Shown piece by piece: positions 1-8,685 of a stretch of DNA of 64,000 nt. The position numbers were made by a program, and so were the translations under genes. Below the pieces are notes generated by a model. The model was not told where the DNA came from. It searched no databases and was given only the letters and a program-made list of their open reading frames with translations. The stretch lies in NCBI RefSeq assembly GCF_010727325.1, contig NZ_AP022565.1:744001-808000 (forward strand). Direction: 5' to 3'. The DNA comes from Mycolicibacterium alvei. GTDB lineage: Bacteria; Actinomycetota; Actinomycetes; Mycobacteriales; Mycobacteriaceae. Position 1 is the first letter of the stretch; the number at the start of each line of letters is the position of its first letter.

Positions 1-2521
1 CCGCCATCGCGATCACCATCCAGTGCAGCTCGAGCCCGATCAGGTGCTGCCAGATGAGCACCGACAGACCGAACGAGGCGCCGAGGGACAGCACCACGGT
101 GCCGACGATGACCGCGGCGGCGACCACGCTTCGGGTGAGGATCAACATGATGATGAAAATCAGGCACAGGGCCGCGATTCCGGCGATCAACAGGTCGTAG
201 TTGGCGCCTTCCTGCATGTCCTTGAAGGTGGCCGCGGTACCGCCGAGGTAGATCTTGGAGCCCTCCAGCGGGGTGCCCTTGATGGCCTCCTTGGCGGCCT
301 GCTGGATCCCCTCGATGTGGGAGATGCCTTCGGGACTCATCGGATCGCCCTCATGGCTGATGATGAACCGCACCGCGTGCCCGTCGGGGGACAGGAACAT
401 CTTCATGCCGCGTTTGAAGTCCGGATTCTCGAAGGTCTCCGGCGGCAGATAGAACGAGTCGTCGTTCTTGGAAGCGTCGAACGCCTGGCCCATGGCCGTC
501 TGGTTCTCCATCATCGCTTCCATCTGATCCTGCAGACCGCCCATCGTGGCCTGCATGGTCAGCATCATGTTCTTCATGTTCTTCATCGTCGTGATCATCG
601 GGGGCATGATCGTGAGCATCTGTGGCATGAGCTCATCGAGACGGTCCATGTCCGGCATCAGCTTCTGGATGTCGTCGGTCATGGTGTCGATACCGTCAAG
701 CGAGTCGAAGACCGAACGCATCGACCAGCACAGCGGGATGTTGAAGCACTTGGGTTCCCAGTACAGATAGTTGCGGATCGGGCGGAAGAAATCGTCGAAA
801 TCGGCGATGTGATCCCGCATTTCGGCCACGTCGACGACCATGGTGTGCATCTTGCCGACCATGCTGTGGGTGGTGTCCGACATCTCCTTGGTCAACCGGA
901 GCATCTTCTCCATCGTGTCGACCGTTTTCTGCATCTCGTCGGCCTGAACCAACATGTCCTTCATGCGGTCCTGCATGTATTTCATGTTCATCATCTGCGT
1001 CGTGCCCTGCATGCTGATCTGGAACGGGATCGAGGTGTGCTCGATCGGCGTTCCCTGCGGGCGGGTGATGGCCTGGACCCGGGAAATGCCGGGCACCTGG
1101 AAGATTCGCTTGGCGATGCGGTCCACGACCAGGAAGTCCGCCGAGTTGCGTAGATCGTGATCGCTTTCGATCAGCAGCAGTTCGGGGTTCATCCGGGCCT
1201 GCGAGAAGTGGCGGTCGGATGCGGCGTAGCCGGTGTTGGCCGGGAGGTCTGCCGGCAGGTACTGGCGGTCGTTGTAGTTGGTCTGGTATCCGGGCAGGGT
1301 CAGCAGACCGATCAGTGACAGCGCGATGGTGGCGACCAGGATCGGCCCGGGCCAGCGCACCACTGCGGCACCGATCTTGCGCCAGCCGCGGGTACGCATG
1401 GCCCGCTTGGGTTCCAGCGTCTTGCCGAACCTGCTGGCCACCGAGATGATCGCCGGCCCCAGAGTCAGGGCGGCGATCACGCCGGTGACCATGCCGATGG
1501 CCAACGGGATACCCAGTGACCGGAAGTACGGAAGGTTGGTGAAGTGCAGACACAGCGTGGCGCCGGCGATGGTCAGGCCCGAACCCAGCACCACATGCGC
1601 GGTGCCGTGGAACATCGTGTAGTAGGCCTGTTCCCGGTCTTCGCCGACACTTCGGGCCTCTTGATATCGACCTATCAGGAAGATTGCGTAGTCGGTGGAC
1701 GCCGCGATGGCCAACGTGACCAACAGGTTGGTGGCGAACGTGGAGAGTCCGATGATGTCGTAGAAGCCCAGAGCAGCGACGACACCGCGAGCTGCTGAGA
1801 GTGACAGCACCACCATGACCAGCGTGAGGACCACCGTGATGATGGAGCGGTAGACCAGCAGCAGCATGATGATGATGACCGTGAAGGTCAGCGCCTCGAT
1901 GATCCTCACGCTGCGGTCACCGGCGATGTGCTGGTCGGCGGCCAAGGCCGCGGGACCGGTCACGTAGGCCTTGACACCCGGCGGCGGAGTGACACTCTCG
2001 ACGATCTGCTGGACGGCCTCGACCGATTCGTTGGCCAGCGCCTCGCCCTGGTTACCGGCGGTGTAGACCTGCACATACGAGGCCTTGCCGTCGGAGCTCT
2101 GGGCACCCGAGGCGGTCAGCGGGTCGCCCCAGAAGTCCTGGACGTGCTCGACGTGCTTTGTGTCGGCCTCGAGCTTGGCGACGACCTCGTCGTAGTAATC
2201 GTGCGCTTTGACATCGAGCGGCTCGTCACCCTCGAGCACGACCATGACCGAGCTGTTGGACTTGAACTCCTGGAACACCTCGCCCACACGCTTCATCGCG
2301 ATCATCGACGGCGCCTGGTCGGGGCTCATCGACACCGACCGCATCTTGCCCACCTCTTCGAGCTGGGGCACCGCGGTGTTCAGGATCCCGATGAGGGCGA
2401 CCCAGCCGATGATGATCGGGATCGCCAGCCGGCGGATCCACTTGGCGATCCCACCATGCTGGGCCTGCCGCGGCGGCCCGGTGACCGGGAAGGCGTCGGT
2501 GGGGGCGTCGTGGGCGCTCAT
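1..2521 (-). CDS. mmpL: MmpL family RND transporter, 3' end cut by window edge
   Basis: This is the inner-membrane RND exporter of an MmpS/MmpL pair, expected to move a lipid or siderophore across the envelope using proton-motive force. An uninterrupted frame of about 840 codons runs off the left edge, so roughly the last 100-150 residues of a typical MmpL are missing. Visible are a first membrane segment near residue 30, a large extracytoplasmic loop, a membrane block with the Asp-Tyr motif [15 protein letters not shown] expected for proton relay, and a second loop with the tract [17 protein letters not shown] that is characteristic of the MmpL4/MmpL5 clade. The second loop also has the methionine- and helix-rich hairpin of that clade. 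The ATG overlaps the mmpS stop codon (ATGA), so translation is probably coupled. Clade assignment comes from remembered motifs; the cargo is not determinable here. Confidence 0.93.
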   Translation of the reverse strand, partial: MSAHDAPTDAFPVTGPPRQAQHGGIAKWIRRLAIPIIIGWVALIGILNTAVPQLEEVGKMRSVSMSPDQAPSMIAMKRVGEVFQEFKSNSSVMVVLEGDEPLDVKAHDYYDEVVAKLEADTKHVEHVQDFWGDPLTASGAQSSDGKASYVQVYTAGNQGEALANESVEAVQQIVESVTPPPGVKAYVTGPAALAADQHIAGDRSVRIIEALTFTVIIIMLLLVYRSIITVVLTLVMVVLSLSAARGVVAALGFYDIIGLSTFATNLLVTLAIAASTDYAIFLIGRYQEARSVGEDREQAYYTMFHGTAHVVLGSGLTIAGATLCLHFTNLPYFRSLGIPLAIGMVTGVIAALTLGPAIISVASRFGKTLEPKRAMRTRGWRKIGAAVVRWPGPILVATIALSLIGLLTLPGYQTNYNDRQYLPADLPANTGYAASDRHFSQARMNPELLLIESDHDLRNSADFLVVDRIAKRIFQVPGISRVQAITRPQGTPIEHTSIPFQISMQGTTQMMNMKYMQDRMKDMLVQADEMQKTVDTMEKMLRLTKEMSDTTHSMVGKMHTMVVDVAEMRDHIADFDDFFRPIRNYLYWEPKCFNIPLCWSMRSVFDSLDGIDTMTDDIQKLMPDMDRLDELMPQMLTIMPPMITTMKNMKNMMLTMQATMGGLQDQMEAMMENQTAMGQAFDASKNDDSFYLPPETFENPDFKRGMKMFLSPDGHAVRFIISHEGDPMSPEGISHIEGIQQAAKEAIKGTPLEGSKIYLGGTAATFKDMQEGANYDLLIAGIAALCLIFIIMLILTRSVVAAAVIVGTVVLSLGASFGLSVLIWQHLIGLELHWMVIAMA

Positions 2522-2991
2522 GCAGATTTCACCAAGCAGAAGGTCTGGGCATTCACGCCGTTGGAGGTTCTCTCGTCCTTGAGCTCGTCATCGACGGTGA
2601 TGCGGCAGCTGATCGTGTCGCCGTTGCCCTGCGCGACGATGTTGGGGAACACCGACGGCGCGGTGGACTCCAGGCGCAGCGACCACGGCAGGGTGACCCC
2701 GTCGATGCGCTGGGGCTGGGCGTCGAGATCGAGGTAGTTCACGTCGGCCGTCGCCCCGGGGACGCCGTAGATCTCGTAGACCACGACCTTGGGGTCGAAG
2801 GGTTTGGTGTCATCGACCTTCGCGCTGGTGATTCCGGTGCCGCCGCCGGCGCCGAAGAACGTGCGTACCCGCATGACTGTGAACCCGCCGACCACCACCA
2901 CCACCACGATGATCAACGGAATCCAGAACCTCTTGGCCAGACCCGAAATTGAAAACTGCTTCCGGCGAGAGCTTTTCGTCGCGTTGGTCAT
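2518..2991 (-). CDS. mmpS: MmpS family membrane accessory protein
   Basis: MmpS proteins are small membrane-anchored partners of MmpL exporters, with a periplasmic beta-rich domain. The 157-residue product has a basic N-terminus, one valine-rich membrane helix (about residues 24-42), then a conserved periplasmic region with VVYEIYG, a YLD motif and a Cys pair (CRITVDDE and the Cys of TFCLVKSA) typical of the family. It is the first gene of a two-gene operon, and its TGA overlaps the mmpL ATG by four bases. The upstream 414 bp carries clustered palindromes that could be operator sites. Together with the MmpL4/5-like partner this resembles mmpS4-mmpL4 or mmpS5-mmpL5; which of the two cannot be decided by eye. 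Confidence 0.93.
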   Translation of the reverse strand: MTNATKSSRRKQFSISGLAKRFWIPLIIVVVVVVGGFTVMRVRTFFGAGGGTGITSAKVDDTKPFDPKVVVYEIYGVPGATADVNYLDLDAQPQRIDGVTLPWSLRLESTAPSVFPNIVAQGNGDTISCRITVDDELKDERTSNGVNAQTFCLVKSA

Positions 2992-3405
2992 CGTGAAATG
3001 GCACCGGTCCGTCGGTTGTGGGCAGTGTGGGTAGTGAGGCCGCGAGGTGACGTGGCCATGCCGTCGGCATGGCAGTCGATGGGGGAGCGCCCGTGCACCA
3101 TGTTCACCTCGATACCCCTCGCTGTCTAGCCGAATGGCTAACTAGAAACTAGCGAGATATTAGCTTATTTAAATGAGTGACAAAACGGTGACACAGGTGT
3201 GATGCCGCGCCCGCGGTGCCGCGCCGCCGGCGGTCGGTTGCCGGCGTCCTCAGCGGTCACGAAATCCGAGGTCAAGCGGCTTTTTCAGCGCCCGTCGACA
3301 GGGGTTTCGGGGTGAATCTGCGCTACCGATTGTGATGGAGCTAACGAAATCGGGCTGGGTCTCGCCGCCGTGTCGGCAGCGGCACCCAGCCCGCATCGAG
3401 ATCCG
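2992..3405. promoter_or_regulatory. mmpS upstream region with clustered palindromes
   Basis: No gene is supported in this 414-bp gap. At 3127-3140 TAGCC-GAAT-GGCTA is a perfect 5-bp dyad, followed directly at 3142-3152 by CTAG-AAA-CTAG, in an AT-richer stretch (about 3125-3175) that stands out from the surrounding GC. This sits about 135-165 bp upstream of the mmpS ATG and is a plausible promoter/operator for a TetR- or MarR-type repressor. No regulator gene is adjacent within the window, so the binding protein is unknown. Confidence 0.45.
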
Positions 3406-3870
3406 TCAGTGCCAGTCCCAGACCGACATGTCGTTGGGTGGGTAGCTCTGGCAGATGTCGGTGGTGTTGGCGGCGACGCCCTTGTTGTTGAAGAACAGTT
3501 TGGCCCAGTTCGGCCAGCGCCAGGACATGTTCTCGAAGAAGGCGTTGGTGGCCATGTTCTCGGAGTATTGGCGGCGGCCGGCGTAGTCCATGGAGAAGAA
3601 CCAGTGGATGCGGTCCTGGGCGCCCTGCTGGTCGGCGACGGGCTTGTTGTTGTAGTCGATCATGTAGCGCTCGTAGTAGACGGGTTCGACGTCGCGGGCG
3701 GCGGCCATGATCTGTTCGGCGGTGCAGGGGGTGCGCAGGATGCGGTTGGGGATGGGGTAGTCGTCGGTGGCGTCGGCGCCTGCGATGCCGGCGGTGGCCA
3801 GGCTGCCGGCCACGGCGCAGGCGGCGATGCCGGTGCGGATCAGGTTTGTGACGCTCGTGCGGTTGGACAT
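3406..3870 (-). CDS. Secreted DUF5078-type protein
   Basis: The 154-residue protein starts MSNRTSVTNLIRTGI and has a signal peptide ending near AGIAGADA (about residue 31). The mature part is aromatic-rich, with tracts such as YYERYMIDYNNKP, IHWFFSMDYAGRRQYSEN and ENMSWRWPNWAKLFFNN, and ends CQSYPPNDMSVWDWH. This pattern matches the mycobacterial DUF5078 family of exported proteins with no established function. The chosen ATG excludes an upstream extension that would overlap the preceding gene. It lies 17 bp downstream of a DUF732 gene on the same strand, so the two probably form an operon. The family name is from memory; export is well supported by the sequence. Confidence 0.8.
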   Translation of the reverse strand: MSNRTSVTNLIRTGIAACAVAGSLATAGIAGADATDDYPIPNRILRTPCTAEQIMAAARDVEPVYYERYMIDYNNKPVADQQGAQDRIHWFFSMDYAGRRQYSENMATNAFFENMSWRWPNWAKLFFNNKGVAANTTDICQSYPPNDMSVWDWH

Positions 3871-3887
3871 GGTGCTCCCAAAGTCGG

Positions 3888-4214
3888 TTAGTGCGCGGCC
3901 TGTTCGTAGACGGAGCGCTGATCGGGGCAGTAGTAGTTGATGGCGGTGCCGGTGAACTGCCAGGCCTGGGCGTCGCTGCTGTCCTTGGCCAGTTGCTTCT
4001 TGACGAAGCCGACCGAGTCCTGGGCGGTGTGGTCGACGCCGTTGTGCAGTCGTTTGCACATGATCTTGGCGATCCAGGCGTTGTAGTCGCGCTGCCCGTA
4101 GATGCCAAAGGTGTGCAGCTCATTGGCGAAATCTGTATCAATCTCGGCTTGTGCGGGAGCGGCGAAGGCGATTGCCGCCGCGGCACCGATCACTGCCAGC
4201 CCTGCAAGCTTCAT
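3888..4214 (-). CDS. Secreted DUF732 family protein
   Basis: A 108-residue exported protein with a clear signal peptide (MKLAGLAVIGAAAAIAFAAP, cleavage after AQA). The mature domain has the DUF732 pattern: a small helical domain with conserved Cys residues (IMCKRL and NYYCPDQ), a GIYG motif near the start, and a helix beginning TAQDSVGFVKKQL. DUF732 proteins are abundant in mycobacteria and lack a defined biochemical role. The ATG was chosen because the signal peptide starts there; the longer frame to 4382 overlaps the 3' end of the neighbouring phosphodiesterase gene. It is the first gene of a probable two-gene operon with the DUF5078-type gene. Confidence 0.85.
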   Translation of the reverse strand: MKLAGLAVIGAAAAIAFAAPAQAEIDTDFANELHTFGIYGQRDYNAWIAKIMCKRLHNGVDHTAQDSVGFVKKQLAKDSSDAQAWQFTGTAINYYCPDQRSVYEQAAH

Positions 4215-4261
4215 GCGGTGAATCTTAGCCCATCTAAGCCTGTTTCCGGTGGGCGGTTCGC

Positions 4262-5422
4262 TCAGCCGATCGCCGACAGCAAGGGGACATATTGCTCGGC
4301 ATGCGTGAGCGAACCGTGATGGCCGATCAATGCCGACTCCAGGGGTTCGGCCTGGCGTCTCAGCAATGCGGTTGAACCGCACGCCGCGGCGACGACATCA
4401 CCGATTCGGGACCGGACGTCGTCACGTACCCGAGGTCCGAACCAACCCGCCGCGATGGCCTCGCTCCGAGACATCACCCACGCGGAATCCGCCAGGGTGG
4501 TGCGCCATGCACTGAGCACATCGTCGGCCGCACCGTCAGCGGTGTAGATATGCCGGGCACGGGCTTCACCACCGACGGCAACCACCCCGTCGCGGAGTGG
4601 GGTGCTTTCGTCGATGTCCACTGCCGCCGCAGGATCGACGGCGACCATGCCGTGGTCGGCCACCACGGTCAGCAGGCACTCCGACGGCAATGCCTCCAGC
4701 ACCGACTCCACCAGGCGGTCGACCTGCCGCAACTGCATTCGCCAGGCGGGCGATCCGGGTCCGTGCAGGTGGCCCACCAGGTCGAGGTCGGCGTGGTATC
4801 CGTAGCAGAAGCCGCTGCCTGCGACGGCCGCGATGATCTCGGCAGCGAGATCGCCGAGGGCATGAACGCCGACGTAACGTCCACCGCGCAGCACCGCCCG
4901 GGTCAGTCCGGACCCGGCGTACTGGGCGCCCGATACGACCGAGACCTCGAAACCGGCCGCTCGGGCCTGTTCGAAGGTGGTGGGCATCGGTTGGAGCTGT
5001 TCGGGCACCACCCGGTCGCGAAGGTCGGGTCCCCACGGATGGGGGCGCCACCGAAGTGCATTGATCACATCGAATTCCGGGCCGGCCCCGGGGACCCGGA
5101 ACGAGTAACCGACAAATCCGTGTTCACCCGAGCGGTGTCCGGTGCCGATCGCCGCCAATCCCGCTGCCGTGGTGGACGGGAACCCGACGTGCAGTGTCGG
5201 ACTGGAAGCTTGGTCCGACATGCCGGTCAGGACCGGTGCATCGGCGGCATGGGCGGCCAGTAGGTCGGCGCCGAGTCCGTCGATCAGCAGAACGCAGGCT
5301 CCGCGGATCGGGCCGGCCCAGGGAATCCGCGCATCGAACCCGGGTGCACCCATCGCGGCGAGCACCGACGGGACCACATCGGCCAGGTGGGGTGCATCGG
5401 GATCGGGACGCGCGGGCTCCAC
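4262..5422 (-). CDS. Type I phosphodiesterase / nucleotide pyrophosphatase family protein
   Basis: A member of the alkaline phosphatase superfamily that hydrolyses phosphodiester or phosphate-ester bonds with two metal ions. The metal-site motifs are visible in order: LLIDGLGADLL (first Asp), FPSTTAAGLAAIGTG (Thr nucleophile in the STT triplet), YHADLDLVGH (Asp and His), VVADHGMV (Asp-His) and a C-terminal HHGSLTHAE (His). A GTG start at 5422 gives 386 residues; the same frame stays open much further upstream but there it runs antisense to the neighbouring secreted-protein gene. No signal peptide is seen at this start, suggesting a cytosolic enzyme. It diverges from the gene at 5480 with under 60 bp between starts. 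The substrate is unknown. Confidence 0.85.
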   Translation of the reverse strand: MEPARPDPDAPHLADVVPSVLAAMGAPGFDARIPWAGPIRGACVLLIDGLGADLLAAHAADAPVLTGMSDQASSPTLHVGFPSTTAAGLAAIGTGHRSGEHGFVGYSFRVPGAGPEFDVINALRWRPHPWGPDLRDRVVPEQLQPMPTTFEQARAAGFEVSVVSGAQYAGSGLTRAVLRGGRYVGVHALGDLAAEIIAAVAGSGFCYGYHADLDLVGHLHGPGSPAWRMQLRQVDRLVESVLEALPSECLLTVVADHGMVAVDPAAAVDIDESTPLRDGVVAVGGEARARHIYTADGAADDVLSAWRTTLADSAWVMSRSEAIAAGWFGPRVRDDVRSRIGDVVAAACGSTALLRRQAEPLESALIGHHGSLTHAEQYVPLLSAIG

Positions 5423-5479
5423 ACCGCGAGCGTGCCACAGATCCCGAGCACGTCGCTGTACCCGGTACCCTGGGTTTTC

Positions 5480-6028
5480 ATGAAGCCGATGAAAGCCGTG
5501 ATCCTCGCCGCCGCCCTGGTGGTGTCTGCAGGCGGAGCGTTCAGCGGCATCGCCAGCGCCGATCCGGACACGGCCCCCATCCCCGCGCCCGGTCCGCCCC
5601 CGGGTCCGATCCAGCCGGCCCCCGAGGCTCCCGCGTCCGCCGACGCTCCCGCAGCACCTGTCGCCGCAAAGGTGATCGATCACGACGGCCTCTTCGTGGT
5701 CGGCACCGACATCCAGCCGGGCAACTACGCCTCGGCCGGCCCGGTCGAGGGCGGCACCTGCTACTGGAAGCGCATGGCCGACCTGCACGGCGGCGACATC
5801 ATCGACAACGCGTTCACCAAGAAGCCACAGGTCATCACGATCGAGGCGACCGACAAGGCGTTCAAGACGAGTGGTTGCCAGCCGTGGCAGCCCACCGACG
5901 CCGCCCCCGACACTCCGGCCAACGGCACGATTCCGGCCCTGGTCGGCGGCGCCAAGCTGCGGGCCTGGATGGATTCACTCAACAACAATGCCCGCAACTA
6001 CGACGGTTCCTCGGTGCCGATGCCCTGA
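5480..6028 (+). CDS. Secreted proline-rich mycobacterial protein
   Basis: The 182-residue product begins MKPMKAVILAAALVVSAGGA with a signal peptide cleaved around ASADP, then a proline/alanine-rich linker (about residues 30-65). The C-terminal globular domain contains DGLFVVGTDIQPGNYASAGP and a TCYWKRM tract, a pattern typical of exported mycobacterial proteins with a small beta-rich domain of unknown function. A second in-frame ATG nine bases downstream (5489) is an alternative start. It diverges from the phosphodiesterase gene and converges, 15 bp away, on the small secreted gene at 6044. No catalytic motif is recognised. Confidence 0.82.
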   Translation: MKPMKAVILAAALVVSAGGAFSGIASADPDTAPIPAPGPPPGPIQPAPEAPASADAPAAPVAAKVIDHDGLFVVGTDIQPGNYASAGPVEGGTCYWKRMADLHGGDIIDNAFTKKPQVITIEATDKAFKTSGCQPWQPTDAAPDTPANGTIPALVGGAKLRAWMDSLNNNARNYDGSSVPMP

Positions 6029-6043
6029 TGGGTCGCCCTGAGA

Positions 6044-6286
6044 TCAGCCGGGCGGTAGCAGCGGCGGCCGGCAGGTGTTGCTGACCGGGTCCCACCACCA
6101 GCCGTTGTCGCATCCCAGCGGCACAACCGGCGGGCGGCACACATTCGCCACCGGATCCCACCACTCGCCGGCCCCGCAGTCGGCCCAGCTGACTGCCGGT
6201 GTGGCGACCGTGACCACTGCCAGCAGACCGAACGGCACCAATACCGTGCCGATGCCTGCGGCGCAGCGGCCGATGATGTTGGTCAT
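6044..6286 (-). CDS. Small secreted protein with two tandem WWDPV-CRPP repeats
   Basis: An 80-residue exported protein. After the signal peptide (MTNIIGRCAAGIGTVLVPFG, cleaved near VSWA) the mature part is almost entirely two copies of a ~20-residue unit: CGAGEWWDPVANVCRPP and CDNGWWWDPVSNTCRPP. Each copy carries two Cys residues and could form one disulphide. A good ribosome-binding site (ggggagg) precedes the ATG. The gene converges on 5480-6028. Function is unknown; a similar small Cys/Pro exported protein is encoded at 11687-11935. Confidence 0.75.
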   Translation of the reverse strand: MTNIIGRCAAGIGTVLVPFGLLAVVTVATPAVSWADCGAGEWWDPVANVCRPPVVPLGCDNGWWWDPVSNTCRPPLLPPG

Positions 6287-6592
6287 CTCAAACCTCCCCG
6301 AGAGATCACGTGACCCGAGCCTATCGGCCCGCTGAGCGGACTGCCAGGAGTCGGACACGCCGCGGTGGCGCACAGCCCGACGATCCGGTGGGCGCGTCGA
6401 CATCGGCAAATGCTTTGCTGCACAAGATCACCCACTCCGCGGTTCGCGCGCCCAGGCGTGTCACACAGGAAGTGCACACCGCGCGGGGAGCGCGGCGGGC
6501 ACCGGCACGCTGCTAGTCTGCGAGGGCTGCCGGCTGCGCGAATCGCGGGCCGATCCGCCCGGCCGGCCACGGCGGAAACGTGATGAATCAGC
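6287..6592. other. 306-bp intergenic region, nothing recognised
   Basis: This is the divergent space between the small secreted gene (minus) and the acyltransferase (plus). It stays GC-rich and no open frame with family resemblance was found. A TAGTCT hexamer at about 6514-6519 could serve as a -10 element for the acyltransferase. No dyad or repeat stands out. Confidence 0.4.
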
Positions 6593-7831
6593 TTGGTGGA
6601 TACGGAAAAGGGTGTTGTGCGCGGCGCAGAGATCAAGGCCCTGACGGGACTGCGCATCGTTGCCGCGGTGTGGGTGGTGCTCTTCCACTTCAGGCCCCTG
6701 CTCTACCAGGTGGCACCTGACGTCACCGAAGCGCTCGCCCCCGTGCTCGACCGCGGCGCACAGGGTGTCGACCTCTTCTTCATCCTCAGCGGGTTCGTCC
6801 TGACCTGGAACTACATCGACCGGATGGGGCCGACCTGGTCCACCCGGGCCACACTGCACTTCTTGTGGCTGCGGTTGTCGCGGGTGTGGCCGGTGTACCT
6901 CGTCACGCTGCACCTGGCGGCACTGTGGCTGATCTTCACCCTCAACGTCGGACATATCCCGCCCGAGGACACCAGTGGCTACAACGCCGTCAGCTATGTG
7001 CGGCAACTGTTCCTGGTCCAACTCTGGTTCCAGCCCTACTTCGACGGCTCGAGCTGGGATGGGCCGGCATGGTCGATCAGCGCCGAGTGGTTGGCTTACC
7101 TTCTGTTCGGAGCGCTGATTCTGGTCATCTTCCGGATCGCGCGCGCCACCCGGGCGCGCGGCCTGATCCTGCTGGCCATCGTCGCCGCAGTGCCACCGGT
7201 CGTGCTGTTGATGGCCACGGGCCACTTCTACACCCCGTGGAGTTGGCTGCCCCGGATCGTCATGCAGTTCACCGCCGGTGCACTCGCATGCGCGGCGGTG
7301 CGCAAGCTGCATCTGAGGGATCGGACCCGCACGCGTGCGGGCTATCTCTCGATCGTGTTGGGCGCGGCGATCGTCGGCGGACTGTACTTCTTCGACAAGC
7401 ACCCGTTGAACACCGTCGGCGATGCCGGCGGCATGGTCGACATCCTTTTCGTTCCGCAGGTGGTCGCCTTGGCGGTCGGCGTCGGCAGCCTGCCGGCATT
7501 GCTGTCCACCCGCCTGCTGGTCTATGGCGGACAGATCTCGTTCGGCCTGTACATGGTGCACGAGTTGGTCCATACCGCCTGGATTTGGACCACCAGGCAA
7601 TTCGAGCTGAGCCTGACACCGACGCTCTCGGGTAACGCGACACTGCTCGGCCTGTTCGCGATCTCGGTGATCGGCGCGATGGCGCTGTACCACCTCGTGG
7701 AGGAGCCGGCCAGGCGCTGGATGCGCAGGATGGTCGATATCCGCCCGGTCGACCCGCCGAACAAGAGACTGCACCGGATCGACACTGAGTCGGCAGACCG
7801 GTCCGACGAGGTTACGGCCCGCGCGGGCTGA
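6593..7831 (+). CDS. Membrane acyltransferase 3 family protein (OafA/OatA type)
   Basis: An integral-membrane O-acyltransferase expected to move an acetyl or other acyl group onto a cell-envelope sugar or lipid. The 412-residue product opens with the family signature LTGLRIVAAVWVVLFHF, in which the His is the conserved catalytic residue, followed by VDLFFILSGFVLTWNY. About ten hydrophobic segments follow, and the C-terminal HLVEEPARRWMRR motif is typical of this family. The start is uncertain: TTG 6593 or GTG 6596/6617, since no in-frame ATG is near. An SGNH hydrolase gene lies 155 bp downstream on the same strand, echoing two-domain OatA enzymes in which the two activities are fused. Confidence 0.88.
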   Translation: MVDTEKGVVRGAEIKALTGLRIVAAVWVVLFHFRPLLYQVAPDVTEALAPVLDRGAQGVDLFFILSGFVLTWNYIDRMGPTWSTRATLHFLWLRLSRVWPVYLVTLHLAALWLIFTLNVGHIPPEDTSGYNAVSYVRQLFLVQLWFQPYFDGSSWDGPAWSISAEWLAYLLFGALILVIFRIARATRARGLILLAIVAAVPPVVLLMATGHFYTPWSWLPRIVMQFTAGALACAAVRKLHLRDRTRTRAGYLSIVLGAAIVGGLYFFDKHPLNTVGDAGGMVDILFVPQVVALAVGVGSLPALLSTRLLVYGGQISFGLYMVHELVHTAWIWTTRQFELSLTPTLSGNATLLGLFAISVIGAMALYHLVEEPARRWMRRMVDIRPVDPPNKRLHRIDTESADRSDEVTARAG

Positions 7832-7986
7832 CCGCTGTAACCATCCAAACCCCCTGCGCGACAGGTTGTTATGCCCTTGTTATCGCTGTGTCACCGACCG
7901 CCTATCTACGGCCGCGATTCACACCTTAGGCTGTCCCGGTATCGCGGTCCGGGACGAATTGAGTCTCGCCGGCAGTGGAGGTTGCA

Positions 7987-8676
7987 GTGAGTCGTCTGAC
8001 CACTTTCATCGTCTCACTCGGCCTATTGGTCGGGCTGTTCGCACAGGCTCCTCAGCAGCGCTTTGTCACGTCGGGCCTGGACCCCCAGATCAACCACATC
8101 GCGGTGATCGGGGACTCCTACACCACGGGCATGCTCGCCGAGGGCGGCATGGGGCCCAGGAACTGGGCGCCGCTGGCCTGGCAGAAGCTGGCACAGCGCG
8201 GTGTGCAGGTGGACGCCGATGTGGTTGCCGAGGGTGGTGCCGGCTACGAGGCCCGCGGCAACCGCGGCAGCATCTTCGCCGACCTGACACCCAGGGCAGT
8301 GCAGCCTGACGACGCATTGATCGTCTTCTTCGGGTCGCGCAACGACAAGGACGCTGACCTGGGTGTGGTCACCCGGCTGAGCCACGATGCCCTCACGATG
8401 GCACGGCAGGCTGCCCCGAACGCTCGGATGCTGGTGATCGGGCCGCCGTGGGTGAACGCCGATGTTCCACCGAATCTGTTCGGGGTTCGTGACATCCTGC
8501 GGGATCAGGCCCGGCAGGTCGGGGCGACGTTCGTCGATCCGATCGCCGAGCGCTGGTTCTTCGACAACCCGGAACTGATCGGGGCCGACGGCATCCACCC
8601 GACCGACGCCGGCCACGCCTATATGGCCGACAAGATCGCACCGTTGATCGGCAAGGAGCTTCCTCGCTGGATCTGA
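7987..8676 (+). CDS. SGNH/GDSL hydrolase with N-terminal signal or anchor
   Basis: A 229-residue esterase or acyl-transfer enzyme of the SGNH superfamily. Block I is IGDSYTTGM (nucleophile near Ser44), a block III equivalent is GSRNDKD, and block V is DGIHPTDAGH with the catalytic Asp and His. The N-terminal ~20 residues are hydrophobic, so the protein is probably exported or anchored. GTG 7987 was chosen because a ggagg ribosome-binding site lies five bases upstream; GTG 7975 is a weaker alternative. Its position after a membrane acyltransferase suggests the two act on the same envelope substrate (inference). Confidence 0.87.
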   Translation: MSRLTTFIVSLGLLVGLFAQAPQQRFVTSGLDPQINHIAVIGDSYTTGMLAEGGMGPRNWAPLAWQKLAQRGVQVDADVVAEGGAGYEARGNRGSIFADLTPRAVQPDDALIVFFGSRNDKDADLGVVTRLSHDALTMARQAAPNARMLVIGPPWVNADVPPNLFGVRDILRDQARQVGATFVDPIAERWFFDNPELIGADGIHPTDAGHAYMADKIAPLIGKELPRWI

Positions 8677-8685
8677 GCGCCGAGC

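Noticed and set aside
23..1153. A 376-codon plus-strand frame at the left edge
   Set aside because: It is antisense to the mmpL frame, is rich in His/Asp/Gly runs typical of reverse-complement high-GC coding DNA, and matches no family, whereas the minus-strand frame reads as a complete MmpL.
5423..5788. N-terminal extension of the phosphodiesterase frame
   Set aside because: The extra ~120 residues are low-complexity and antisense to the secreted-protein gene at 5480; homology starts just after GTG 5422.
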